A DNA stretch of 64,000 bases from Hordeum vulgare subsp. vulgare (GCF_904849725.1 NC_058518.1:8948147-9012146); one strand, 5' to 3'. Counted from the first letter of the stretch, positions 10,955 to 22,629 are shown. Numbers and translations: made by a program. The notes: generated by a model not told the origin, from the sequence alone.

Positions 10955-11135
10955 GGAAGCTAGCTAGCTAGCTCCTGGCTCTTGGATGGATTCGGGGACG
11001 GGAGCTAGGAGCTAGCTAGCTAGCTACTGGATGGATTCTTGTACGGAGAAGCTAGCTAGCTAGGTAGCTTTTGGATGGATTCGTGGAAGCTTCTGGATGG
11101 ATTCGTGGACGCTGGATGGATTCAGGGACTGATGA
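10955..11135. repeat. GCTAGCTAGC / CTGGATGGATTC compound repeat
   Basis: The blocks GCTAGCTAGCTAGCT and CTGGATGGATTCGTGGACG alternate about five times. The GCTA tetranucleotide is self-complementary, so the tract can fold locally. The unit length changes from copy to copy. Confidence 0.7.
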
Positions 11136-11255
11136 TTTCGTATTTAGCTGTCTCATACGCTCTCTGCAGGTTTTTAGGAACAAATTTAGTTGATCATGGA
11201 CACGGGTGAGAGGAAAAAGAAGATGTGTAAGCGAAATTTCGATTTACGATTTAAG

Positions 11256-11399
11256 TTTACGGGGTTTGTTCGGCCACAGCTCGAATTGACCCGTAAAAAA
11301 ACATCTTCTGCGAATATCTTTTTTACGGATCCGTTTTACGGGGTTTGTTCGGCCACGGCTCGAATTGACCCGTAAAAAAACATCTTCTGCGAATATCTG
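11256..11399. repeat. 79-bp tandem duplication (TTTACGGGGTTTGTTCGGCC)
   Basis: The unit starting TTTACGGGGTTTGTTCGGCC begins at 11256 and again at 11335. The copies share GACCCGTAAAAAAACATC and TGCGAATATCT. The motif CCCGTAAA, also frequent at 10620-10740, and its complement TTTACGGG on this side suggest that 10.6-11.4 kb is one old TIR element whose exact ends I cannot place. Confidence 0.75.
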
Positions 11400-13520
11400 T
11401 AAATATTAAATATTTCATTTAATATGTGGGAGTGCCGCCTTTCCTCGATAATCACATCTTTGTTGTCCCGTCGTGTAGGCCCAAGTGGCCCAGTGAAGTA
11501 TAGCAAATATTAGACGGAACGGAGGCGTTCCAACAGCAGCGTTCCCTTGTTGTTGCTCAAAAAAAAAAAAGCAGCGTTCTCACCTCCGTGCCGGCGCCGT
11601 CTTCACCTCCGCCCTACCGTTCTCGTCGCCGGCCGGGCCCCGGCACGTCAGCGATCCATGCATGCATGTATCCGATCGACGATCCGTGCCGCGCCAACGG
11701 ACGGGGATCACTCGGATCAGAGTCTTATCGATCGATCTCGACCTTAATCTGCAGGTATAAATTGTTCTTACAACTAGTTTCATCCAAGTTCGATCCATTG
11801 ACATGCAAGCCGATCCATTGACATGTGCTCCTACGTTGCAGCTCCATACAACGGCGGCGACGCGTGCGACGGTGGCCGGCAAAGGTTTACCGGTGGCCCG
11901 GCCCTGCGGGCGATGTCCTTCCATGTTTCTGACCTCACCCTTTTTGATGCAGGAGGCTTTGGCATCGGCCCATTACTTTCTTTTGAGAAAAAGAGGCGGA
12001 TGAAAAGAAGAAGAAGGATCTGCTGACAAAAAGGCTAGCGTGAATATTCATTACTACAAGGACTGGGCGCGCCTTGTTGCGCTATTAGATTAAAAATTTC
12101 TAATTAATTCGTTTCAAAATACAATATGTATTATTTTTAAAATGACAATTTTTTTAAATTTGTACATTAATATGAAATACAATGTGTATTATTTTTTAAA
12201 ATGACAAATCTTTTGAATTTAAATAATTTTGTACGTGAATATATCAAAATCCATAATATCAAATTATTGTAATTAGATTCATCGTTAAATGAATTATTAT
12301 ATTTTTTACTTAATATTGTGAATGTCGATATTTTTCTCTCAACTTGTCGAAGTTGAAGAATTTGACTTTCTAAAAAACTAATACCCCTTATATTTTGAAA
12401 CTAATGGAATATTTGGTTTGATGTGTGGGGGATGACATAGTGTGTTCCATTTATATTTACAATTCGGTAATTTGATGGGCATTTCGTGATGTAATTCTAT
12501 ATTATATGCTAACCAACCTTATATGCGGGAAAATTTCTACGTTGACGGCTGCATCGGCGTGATTGAATTTTTTTTATAAGCCGGTTGATGTTGATTGATT
12601 TGAAAAACTGTTAGTTCGGTCAAAATCGTAAACCAAACCTAGCAGAAAGCATAATGTATTTGTTTAAAAAATTGAACGAGAGAGTTCTGACAAATGGTTG
12701 ACCCGGTCAAAATTGAATGGCCCAATTTAATTTGGAGTCTTGGAGACCTTAGTTGAATGTGACTCTTTAAATCTAAGGAGTATAGTGTTATAGAGGTATA
12801 AATAAAATAATTAAATGAAAGAGCTTTGAGAGACCAGATCAAAATCGGATGTCACAATGTCAATTAGAGACCTCATTTGAATGTGGGCTCTTTAATTCTA
12901 GGAAGATTAGTGTTATAGTATATTTCCCTATACATTTGAAATTGATTATACTTACTAAATCAATTATAGTCTTGGTCAAGCTACTTATATTTTGCAATGT
13001 TCATATTCATGGTGCTACAAAAGCACCTGGCATTTTATCTACTGTTTTTGAAAATAATATTTGGTGCATGTAATGTTCCATGCTCCAGTGTTAATAAACA
13101 CAATATTGTTCATATTTTCTTTCTGGTGCTCTTTGTTTTTCACTGATCATTACTGAATCATGTTTTTTTTTGTTGGGTTCAGTATAAGAATTTTTTGTGG
13201 CTCTTTTCATTGAAGTTAATTATGCATGGACTGCCATTCTTTAGGTGATTTTTATGGATTACGCATGTTACCTTTATGTTTCATCCGTCTTCCATGAGAG
13301 CAGAAAACCTGGTCAACTAGTACCTCTTTAGAAAGAGATCTTGAAAAGCAGTTGCAAGGACACTTACCCACGGCTGTAGCGCTGAAGACTAGGATTTTGA
13401 TTATATGAGCCTCCGGAATGTGAAGAAGTTGCATGCCTTTTTGAACGAGTAACTAACCTAACTTTTCCTTATTTCCTGAATTATAATCCATGTCATGGCT
13501 CTTTCTTGATCAAATCCTTA
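11400..13520. other. AT-rich intergenic stretch, no gene seen
   Basis: No coding frame or recognisable element was found. A diverged ~133-base repeat (GACCNGNTCAAAAT ... AGTGTTATAG) occurs at about 12697-12794 and 12831-12919. A short GC-rich patch near 11580-11720 contains the complementary runs GCATGCATG and CGATCGAT but no gene. Confidence 0.5.
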
Positions 13521-13528
13521 CTAGGTTC

Positions 13529-13729
13529 CAATGGCGAATCTAAGGGGCGGTGCTTCAACAGGCTTGAGCCCCCCCCCCCCCCCCCCTTCAAAAACTGAAA
13601 AACAAAATTTTGTAGTATTTATCATTAAAAAATAATATTATTTGAACTAAAAAATTAAGAGTTAGTGCATTTTTCCCCACATAGTTAGCATTGAGCCCCT
13701 CCTTCATTTTGTTTCAAGATTCGCCACTG
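13529..13729. mobile_element. hAT-type MITE, ~200 bp, 8-bp target duplication
   Basis: The termini are CAATGGCGAATCT at the left and AGATTCGCCACTG at the right, a 13-base inverted repeat with one mismatch. The 8-base direct repeat CTAGGTTC lies immediately outside at 13521-13528 and 13730-13737. CA...TG ends with an 8-bp duplication point to hAT. It contains an 18-C run at 13569-13586. Only its right part (from 13630) is present in the inverted copy at 16.96-17.06 kb. Confidence 0.8.
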
Positions 13730-14561
13730 CTAGGTTCATCTCGTTTAGATATTGCATCTCTAGTTGGATCCCTTAGTATGGCATAATTATTAGCTAGAAG
13801 GACAAATTGGGGAGGGGTTAATAATATGTTGTGGGCAGTACCTTTATTATGTTCATTTCCTTTATTAGTAGTAGTTTTGATTGAACACAAGTCTTTTTTT
13901 TTTGAAAAGCAAGGGTTAATTAAGAAGCTAGTTCATTTAATGTTACAGTAATGCATGCATAGTGTGAATGCTATTTTTCAGTTCATGTTACAGTCAATCA
14001 ATAATCACCTAGGTTTCATAGAATTTTCAAGCACGCCTTATAAACCGTCACCAAGGGGAGTAGCTAGATGGGCAAATTGGGGACGGGTTAATAATATGGT
14101 GTGGGCAGTTCATTTAAACTGATGAATATGTTGCATTTCCTCTATTAGTACTAGTAGTAGTTTCGACTGATGACAAGTTTTTTATTTTAAAGCAGGGGTT
14201 AATTAAGAAGCTGGTTCATTTAAACTTGTGCTACATTCATCCATTTTGTTGGAAACTTTGCTCATTTATTAGTACTGTATTTCTTTTCCCCATTCATTCT
14301 TCTGCTACTGTCAACGACTAATCCCATTCCCCTGCTGCAGTCCACCACCCACCCACGGAGACCCAGGTAGCACGCGCATGACCCGGCCCGACCCCGACCT
14401 GACCCGATCCCGACGCAACTCGAGTCCGGTCCGTATGACCAAGGCGGCGCGGCCGGTGTAGAACCTCCGTTAAACCCCAGGCCACTTCGCCGGCGGCCGC
14501 CCGCCTCGACCATCCCGCCGGCCGCGAAGCCCCTCGCCGACGCCGGACGGCCGCGTCCTGC
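13630..14561 (+). repeat. Left arm of a large inverted duplication (~932 bp)
   Basis: This stretch matches the reverse complement of 16130-17060 almost base for base. It begins inside the hAT MITE and runs through AT-rich sequence into a GC-rich end. Visible mismatches are few. Several are C/T or G/A differences where the left arm carries T or A at a CpG or CHG site (for example CGTATGACC here against CGTACGACC). The full hAT MITE on this side marks the left arm as the original. Confidence 0.92.
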
Positions 14562-14697
14562 CCCCGTCCGCCGGCCGCGCCACCCGGTTACGGCCCCTGC
14601 CTCCTCGATTTCGACGACGGCCCCGCTCGACCTCGACCAAGCCGCCGGCCTCGTCGCGGGCACGTTCGACGGGCGCCAAGTCCGACCGACCACCTGC

Positions 14698-16117
14698 TCC
14701 CGGCGTCCTGTTCGACGCCCGCCTGCTGACCTGCTCCAGGCGTCCTGTTCGACTGCTGCCTGCTCCCGGCGTCCTGTTCGACGCCCCCTGCTGACCTGCT
14801 CCAGGCGTCTTGCTCGACTGCTGACCTGCTCCAGGCGTCCTGTTCGACTGCTGACCTGCTCCCGGCATCCTGTTTGACGCCCGCCTACTGATCTGCGCCA
14901 CGCGTCCTGCTCGACTGCTGACCTGCTCCAGGCGTCCTGTTCGACTGCTGACCTGCTCCCGGCGTCCTGTTCGACGCCCGCCTTGTGACCTTCTCCACGC
15001 GTCCTCCTCGACTGCTGACCTGCTCCCGGCGTCCTGTTCGACTGCTGACCTGCTCCCGGCGTCCTGTTCGACGCTCGCCTGCTGACCTGCTCCAGGCGTC
15101 CTGCTCGACTGCTGACCTGCTCCCGGCGTCCTATTCGACTGCTGACCTGCTCCCGGCGTCCTGTTCGACGCCCGCCTGCTGACCTGCTCCAGGCGTCCTG
15201 CTCGACTGCTGACCTGTTCCCGGCGTCCTGTTCGACTGCGGACCTGCTCCCGGCGTCCTGATCGACGCCCGCCTTGTGACCAGCTCCAGGCGTCCTGCTC
15301 GACTGCTGACCTTCTCCCGGCGTCCTGTTCGACTGCTGATCTGCACCCGGCGTCCTGCTCGACGCCCGCCTGCTGACCTGCTCCAGGCGTCCTGCTCGAC
15401 TGCTGACCTGCTCCCGGCGTCCTGTTCGACTGCTGACCTGCTCCCGGCGTCCTGTTCGACTGCTCACCTGCTCCCGGCGTCCTGTTCGACGCCCGCCTGC
15501 TGACCTGCTCCAGCCGTCCTGCTCGACTGTTGACCTGCTCCCGGCGTCCTGTTCGACGCCCGCCTGCTGACCTGCTCCAGGCGTCCTGCTTGACTGCTGA
15601 CCTGCTCCCGGTGTCCTGTTCAACTGCTGACCTGCTCCCGGCGTCCTGTTGGACGCCCGCCTGCTGACCTGCTCCAGGCGTCCTGCTCGACTGCTGACCT
15701 GCTCCCGGCGTCCTGTTCGACGCCCGCCTGCTGACCTGCTCGAGGCGTCCTGCTCGACTGCTGACCTGCTCCCGGCGTCCTGTTCGACTGCTGACCTGCT
15801 CCCGGCGTCCTGTTCGACGCCCGCCTGCTGACCTGCTCCAGGCGTCCTGCTCGACTGCTGACCTGCTCCCGGCGTCCTCTTCGACTGCTTACCTGCTCCC
15901 GGCGTCCTGTTCGACGCCCGCCTGCTAACCTGCTCTAGGCGTCCTGCTCGACTGCTGACCTGCTCCCGGCGTCCTGTTCGACTGCTGACCTGCTCCCGGC
16001 GTGCTGTTCGACGCCCGCCTGCTGACCTGCTCCAGGCGTCCTGCTCGACTGCTGACCTGCTCCCGGCGTCCTGTTCGACTGCTGACCTGCTCCCGACGTC
16101 CTGTTCGACGCCCGCAG
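14698..16117 (+). repeat. GC-rich minisatellite, 30-bp unit with periodic 7-bp insert
   Basis: More than 40 copies of a 30-base unit (CTGCTGACCTGCTCCCGGCG, then TCCTGTTCGA) run head to tail. Every second or third copy is preceded by the heptamer CGCCCGC, making a 37-base variant, and that variant usually reads CTCCAGG instead of CTCCCGG and CTGCTCGA instead of CTGTTCGA. The higher-order pattern is therefore 30+37 or 30+30+37. The array forms the loop between the arms of the inverted duplication. It is open in several frames simply because the unit lacks stop codons. Confidence 0.95.
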
Positions 16118-16129
16118 GTCAGCAGGCGG

Positions 16130-17060
16130 GCGGGACGCGGCCGTCCGGCGTCGGCGAGGGGCTTCGCGGCTGGCGGGATGGTCGAGGCGGGCGGCCGCCG
16201 GCGAAGAGGCCCGGGGTTTAACGGAGGTTCTACACCGGCCGCGCCGCCTTGGTCGTACGGACCGGACTCGAGTCGCGTCGGGATCGGGTCGGGTCGGGGT
16301 CGGGCCGGGTCGTGCGCGTGCTGCCTGGGTCTCCGTGGGTGGGTGGTGGACTGCAGCAGGGGAATGGGATTAGTCGTTGACAGTAGCAGAGGAATGAATG
16401 GGGAAAAGAAATACAGTACTAATAAATGAGCAAAGTTTCGAACAAAATGGATGAATGTAGCACAAGTTTAAATGAACCAGCTTCTTAATTAACCCCTGCT
16501 TTAAAATAAAAAACTTGTCATCAGTCAAAACTACTACTAGTACTAATAGAGGAAATGCAACATATTCATCAGTTTAAATGAACTGCCCACACCATATTAT
16601 TAACCCCTCCCCAATTTGCCCATCTAGCTACTCCCCTTGGTGACGGTTTATAAGGCGTGCTTGAAAATTCTATGAAACCTAGGTGATTATTGATTGACTG
16701 TAACATGAACTGAAAAATAGCATTCACACTATGCATGCATTACTGTAACATTAAATGAACTAGCTTCTTAATTAACCCCTGCTTTTCAAAAAAAAAGACT
16801 TGTGTTCAATCAAAACTACTACTAATAAAGGAAATGAACATAATAAAGGTACTGCCCACAACATATTATTAACCCCTCCCCAATTTGTCCTTCTAGCTAA
16901 TAATTATGCCATACTAAGGGATCCAACTAGAGATGCAATATCTAAACGAGATGAACCTAGCAGTGGCGAATCTTGAAACAAAATGAAGGAGGGGCTCAAT
17001 GCTAACTATGTGGGAAAAAATGCACTAACTCTTAATTTTTTAGTTCAAATAATATTATTT
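16130..17060 (-). repeat. Right arm of the large inverted duplication
   Basis: This is the inverted copy of 13630-14561. Its inner edge carries a short inverted piece of the minisatellite unit (AGGTCAGCAGGCGGG, about 16116-16130), so the fold-back point lies within the array. Compared with the left side, the 136 unique bases at 14562-14697 are missing. The outer edge stops abruptly at 17060 in the middle of the hAT MITE sequence, as expected for a copy made by an inverted-duplication event. Confidence 0.92.
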
Positions 17061-17442
17061 GCTCATGTGAGAAGTTTCAGATAGACGCCCTGCGACTTGA
17101 ATGTGCAGGCCTAGATATATAATACATCATCAAGGCAGAGTACATATCTATGACGACTTTCCTTTTTCTACAAATTGGACAAATAGGTGGGTGGATCAGA
17201 AACTGTAAACAGTGAAACTTGCATAGTGTCCCATTTTTGTTTGGGGGAGCTTAATTAAACCGGCATTTAGTTGACGACCATACAATTTACGCACATTTGG
17301 AACTGGAAAGCAGTCACAGGCCAACAGTTAATAGTACCCACATTTCACAGACATAACGAAAACCGCATGCAGGAATCGATCAGTGAAATGGCCCAAATGT
17401 TGGGGAACTTGCACATGAATCATCACAAAATAATTTCCGGGG
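17061..17442. other. Unassigned spacer between the inverted duplication and gypsy element A
   Basis: No coding frame or repeat match within the window was found. It separates two breakpoints: the truncated hAT copy at 17060 and the truncated LTR at 17443. Confidence 0.4.
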
Positions 17443-19276
17443 AGTTGAGTTATTAATTCAACCACACCTGAAAGATTTATTATCTGCAAGAAAAGTATCA
17501 GTAGCAAGGTGGTACGGTAGCAACAGTAGCAGGTAACAGAAGCAGCAGCACGTAACAACAGTAACAGCAGTAGCAAGTAATACTAGTGGCAAGTGTGACA
17601 ACAGTAGCAACAGGGTAACAGTAGCACCAGTGACAACAGTAGCAACAGAGTAACACTAGAAGCAGTGACAGCAGTAGCGGCAAAGTAACATAGCAAGGAC
17701 CAGTAGGAAAAACTCATAGGCATTGGATCGGTGATTGTGATGGATGGCATTCATCATGCAACAGTTATAACACGGAGAGATATGTAACTAGCTCCAGTTC
17801 GTCAATGTAATGTAGGCATGTATTCCGTAAGTAGTCATACGTTCTTAGGGAAAAGAACTTGCATGACATCTATTGTCCATTCCTCCCGTGGAAGCGGGGT
17901 CCTAATGGAAACTGCGGGATATTAAGGTTCTCCTTTTAATAAAGAATCGGACCAACGCATTAACACTTGGTGAATACATGAACTCCTCATACTATGGTCG
18001 TCACCGGGATTGGTTCCGGTTATTGTCATTCCGGGGTTGCCGGGTCATAACACATAGTAGGTGACTACAACTTGCAAGATCGGATCTAAAACACACATAT
18101 ATTGGCGACAACATAATAATTTCAGATCTGAAATCATGGCACTCGGGCCCTAGTGACAAGCATTAAGCATGACAAAGTAGTAGAAACATAAATCTCAGAA
18201 TATAGTGGATACTAGGGATCAATCCCCATCAAAACTAACTCGATTACATGATAGATCTCATCCAACAAATCACCATCCAGCAAGCCTACGAATAGATTAC
18301 TCACGAACGGTGAAGAGCATCATGGAATTGGCGATGAAGGAAGGTTGATGATGACGATGGCGACGATCTCCCCTCTTCGGAGCCCAAAACGGACTCCAGA
18401 TATGCCCCAGGGGAAGAATGGGAAGTGGCGGCCCCTCTGTATCGTAAAACGTGATGAACTCTTCTCCTTGATTTTTTCCGGATGGAACGGAATAAATAAA
18501 GCTGGAATTGGAGGCGGTGGAGCTCCGTGGGCCCCACAAGCCTGGTAGGCGCGGCCAGGGAGGGGGGCGCGCCTCCTGTGGTTGTGGCCCACTGGCTCAC
18601 CTCCTCCGGTTGATTCTTGCATAGGTATTTTTCATATATTCCACAAAAAATTCAGAATATAGTGGATACTAGGGATCAATCCCCATCAAAACTAACTCGA
18701 TTACATGATAGATCTCATCCAACAAATCACCATCCAGCAAGCCTACGAATAGATTACTCACGAACGGTGAAGAGCATCATGGAATTGGCGATGAAGGAAG
18801 GTTGATGATGACGATGGCGACGATCTCCCCTCTTCGGAGCCCAAAACGGACTCCAGATATGCCCCAGGGGAAGAATGGGAAGTGGCGGCCCCTCCATATC
18901 GTAAAACGTGATGAACTCTTCTCCTTGATTTTTTCCGGATGGAAGGGAATAAATAAAGCTGGAATTGGAGGCGGTGGAGCTCCGTGGGCCCCACAAGCCT
19001 GGTAGGCGCGACCAGGGGGGGCGCCTCCTGGGCTTGTGGCCCACTGGCTCACCTCCTCCGGTTGATTCTTGCGCAGGTATTTTTCATAAATTCCACAAAA
19101 AATTCTCATAAATTTTCAGGTCATTCCAAGAACTTTCATTTCTGCACAAAAACAATACCATGGCAATTCTGCTGAAAACAGCGTTAGTCCGGGTTAGTTC
19201 CATTCAAATCATGCAAGTTAGAGTCCAAAACAAGGGCAAAAGAGTTTGGAAAAGTAGATACGACGGAGACGTATCA
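17443..19276 (-). repeat. 3' LTR of gypsy A, truncated and internally duplicated
   Basis: The sequence matches the right LTR from its AGTTGAGTT block to the shared end GGAGACGTATCA. The first ~110 bases of that LTR (TGATAACCCAC onward) are replaced by unrelated sequence. A CAGTAACAGTAGCA microsatellite-like block lies at 17505-17697, and a 457-base tandem duplication covers 18196-19108. On the element strand a purine-rich tract (AAGCTTGGGGGAGT, 19277-19290) precedes the LTR, as expected of a polypurine primer. Confidence 0.8.
18196..19108. repeat. 457-bp tandem duplication inside the gypsy A LTR
   Basis: The phrase CAGAATATAGTGGATACTAG begins at 18196 and again at 18653. The two 457-base copies are nearly identical through to the ATTCCACAAAAAATTC block. 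The right LTR of the element has this region once, so the duplication arose after insertion or in one LTR only. Confidence 0.92.
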
Positions 19277-21226
19277 ACTCCCCCAAGCTTAAAGCCTTGC
19301 TTGTCCTCAAGCAATTCAGTTGACAAACTGAAAGAGACAAAAGAAAAACTTTTACAAACTCTGCTTGATCTTGTTGTTGCAACTATGTCTAACTCATAAC
19401 CAAAATTTCAGCAAGATCACAAGCTAACCACATAAGCAAATGACATCTAGGTCTCACGGTAAACTCATATCAATGGCATAATCAACTAGCGAGCAAACAA
19501 TAATAAGTTTCGGATACCAACACTTCAATCAAAACAAGCATGAAGCAATACGAATAGGTGGTATCTCGCTAGCTCTTTCTGAGACCGCAAAACATAAATG
19601 CAGAGCACCTTCAAAGACCAAGGGCTGACTAAACATTGTTATCCATGGCAAAGAAGATCCAGTCACAGTCATACTCAATAGCAGTCAAAAGCAAAGCATA
19701 AAAATGACACAGGTGCTCTCTAATTGGTGCTTTTATAAGAAGAGAATGACTCAACAGGAACATAAATAGACATGCCCTTCGCAGAGGGAAGCATTGATTT
19801 GCAGAGGTGCTAGAGCTCAAGCTTTGAAAACAGAGATAATAATTTTGGGTGGCATGCTTTCATTGTCAACGCAATGACCAAGAGTTTTCAACTTCTTTCA
19901 TGCTACACATGCTATAGGCGGTTCCCAAATAGAAAAGTAAAGTTTTGACGCCCCCACCACCAATCAATCACACTCCACGACTAGCCAAATACTCGGGTGC
20001 CGTCCATACCAACATAAATCCAGGGGGAGTTTTGTTTTACAGTTATGTTTTCGATTTGAGCGTGGAACTGGGCATTCCAATTACCGGCCCCTTTCTCGTG
20101 AATGATAGTGAATAAACACATATCGAGGATAACATGCCTAGCATGGAAGATACTGATAGCCCCATGTCACCACATGAGCGGTTCGGGCATGCAAAACAAA
20201 TTATTTCTTGAAGGTTTAGAGAGTGGCACATGCAAATTTACTTGGAACGGCAGGTAGATACCGCATATAGGTAGGTATGGTGGACTCATGTGGAACAACT
20301 TTGGGTTTATGGAAGTGGATGCACAAGCAGTATTCCCGCTTAGTACAAGTGAAGTCTAGCAAAAGACTGGGAAGCGACCAACTAGAGAGCGACAATAGTC
20401 ATCAAAATGCATTGAGATTAACCAACATTGAGTGCAAGCATGAGTAGGACATAAATCACCATGAACATGAATATCATAGAGGCTATGTTGATTTTGTTTC
20501 AACTACAGCGTGAACATGTGCAAAGTCAAGCCACTTGAATCATTCAAAGGAGGATACCATCCTATCATACCACATCATAGTCATCTCAAAATTCATGTTG
20601 GCATTCAAGACAAACCATTATAAGCTCCTAGCTAATTAAGCATGGCATCAGAAACTATGATCTCTAAGTTGTCATTGCAAACATGTTTCTCTCACAACAA
20701 AGCTGAATCTGGAACGATGAGCTAGTCATATTTGCAAAAACAAAATAGATCGAGTTCGTACCATCTTTTCCAGGCTCAGTCACTTCATCATATATTGTCA
20801 TTATTGCCTTTTAGTTGCACGACCGAACGATGTGAACAATAATAAGAGTGCTCGTGCATTGGACTAAGCTGGAATCTGCAGGCAAACACAAAGGAGAAGA
20901 CAGAGTAATATGGCTCTTTAACGGATAAACAGATATGCATGCGAGAGCCACTAAACATTGTAACCATGGTCTTCTACCTAGACCCAAAGAAAAAGAAAAC
21001 TATTTACACGGGAAAGCTCCCAACAAGCAAAAGAAGAATGGAAAATCTTTTTGGGTTTTCTCAAAAGGACACAAAAAGAAGAAACGAAGAAAAATAAAAT
21101 AAACTAGCATGGATGATACATCGGCAAAGTGTGAACACCGACTAACAAAGTGAAAGTGTAAGCAAGAATATAAAGTCGGTGAGAAACACGTACTCCCCCA
21201 AGCTTAGGATTTTGGCCTAACTTGGT
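19277..21226. other. Non-coding 3' internal region of gypsy A
   Basis: It starts with the polypurine tract complement (ACTCCCCCAAGCTTAA) next to the LTR. The rest has no sustained reading frame. The first ~700 bases are strongly similar to 48085-48787, the same region in gypsy C. Confidence 0.6.
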
Positions 21227-22250
21227 CTACTCCCATGGATGGTCCGGGCAATACCCAAAATCATAATGGGGGTTGTACGGGAGTGCTGCAGCCACTGCCT
21301 GAATAGCTGCCTCACGGAGACGAGCAGCCTTTGCCTCCCTCTCATACTCCTCTGCCTCTCCTGTGGTTATGTAATATATCCGTTTTACCTGAAAGTCAAA
21401 GAAGGTAGGAGCAGTAAGGGTAATATGGAAAACACGCTGCCGGATAAATATTAACCGGTATAGGAGGGATTCATCATCCCTCTCAAGGAACTGATAGCGT
21501 GTCAAAGCGACGCGATCAAGGAAAGCTGCATGGAGCGGGGGATCTCCTACGCGGATGGGTACTCCAAGAAAATTCGTTGTGCGAGTTGCATAGATCCCAC
21601 CAAACAAATCCCCTTCGTTAGCATTATTATTCAGCCTCCTTGCTATTATAGCTCCCATGTTGAAGCTTCTGTCACCCGTTACTGCGCTCTTAAGAATACT
21701 AAGGTCGGGTGCGCAGAGGTGGCAATGTTCAATCTTGCCGTTAATGCATCTACCTATGAAGAGAGCAAAGTGGTGCAAGGCAGGAAAATGAATACTCCCC
21801 ATGGTAGCTTGCGTAATATCTCTAGTTTCTCCAACAGTTATACTAGAGATAAAGTCTCTAACCGAAGACTTAGGAGGATCATTGAGACTACCTCAATTGG
21901 GTATCTTGCAAATTCTATTGAAATCCTCTAAATCCATGGTATAGGATTTATCATACAGATCAAACAGTATGGATGTGTCACAACCAACTGAAAATTTGAA
22001 TCTACGCACAAAAGAGGCAGTGAGCATAGCATGTTGTTCACATTTATCCAGATGAATTCTCCTAACCCGGCATTGTGAACAAGTGTATCAAACTCGTCTT
22101 TGAAGCCTGCTTCGATCATGAACTCAGAGGAAGGCCATTCACACGGTTGTACTGGTGCGTCCCTAGGGTGATAAAGATCAGGCTCCCGAATCGAAAGATG
22201 GGGACCCCTTTTGTTTGAGGAACCACCATGATACTTTCTCCTGAACATTT
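21227..22250 (-). pseudogene. Athila-type retrotransposon ORF, degenerate
   Basis: The frame at 21227-21802 gives 191 residues with MGSIHFPALHHFALFIGRC, GDLFGGIYATRTTNFLGVPI and PTFFDFQVKRIYYITTGEA, typical of the Athila ORF-1 family (as I recall it) in grass gypsy elements. Its upstream part continues to about 22250 with DLYHPRD and EAGFKDEFDTLVHNAGL, but needs at least one frameshift near 22070 and one stop codon to be joined. Its biochemical role is not known to me. It lies between the protease remnant and the 3' LTR, where Athila elements carry their extra ORF. Confidence 0.65.
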
Positions 22251-22629
22251 TTTTCTTTTTTCTGAAATTTTTGTGACTCAAGAGAAAAAGTGAATAAGGC
22301 TCAACCAAACTCGTAACAACTACTCCTTCGAGTGCCTAGAGGCTGCATCACACGTCAAAACTACTTGGGACCAGCTAAAATTAGCATGCAAAGCTCAAGA
22401 ACAGGGTCACCAAGGCAGCAAAAATACGCGAAGGATAAAGCACTAGAGCAAAAACTAATTGGACTAATGGAGGAGTCACTTACCAAGGAGCAATTTCCCC
22501 AAAACGGTTCGGAGAATGGTGCTTTGAGCAAGGAGATCGAAACTCGCAGCAAGAAGAGCAAGAACACGGGTTTGAGCTGTGAAACAATTTTTTCTGGAGG
22601 TAGGAGAAGCAGATGGGAGCTAGAATGAG

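Noticed and set aside
14262..15623. 453-residue minus-strand reading frame
   Set aside because: It is the translation of the minisatellite plus part of the left arm; several other frames are equally open, so it is not evidence for a protein.
14698..16117. CRISPR-like array of regular repeats
   Set aside because: Units are contiguous with no unique spacers, and the context is a plant nuclear genome; it is a minisatellite.
13630..17060. Foldback or TIR transposon explanation for the inverted arms
   Set aside because: The outer breakpoint is inside a hAT MITE, and there is no target duplication at 13629/17061, so a fold-back duplication fits better.
17328..17683. Cys/Leu-rich minus-strand frames (CYCC repeats)
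   Set aside because: They come from the GTAACAGTAGCA microsatellite in the gypsy LTR; the same frames occur at 26206-26469.
21530..21931. 133-residue plus-strand frame
   Set aside because: It is antisense to the Athila-type ORF, which has recognisable family motifs on the minus strand.
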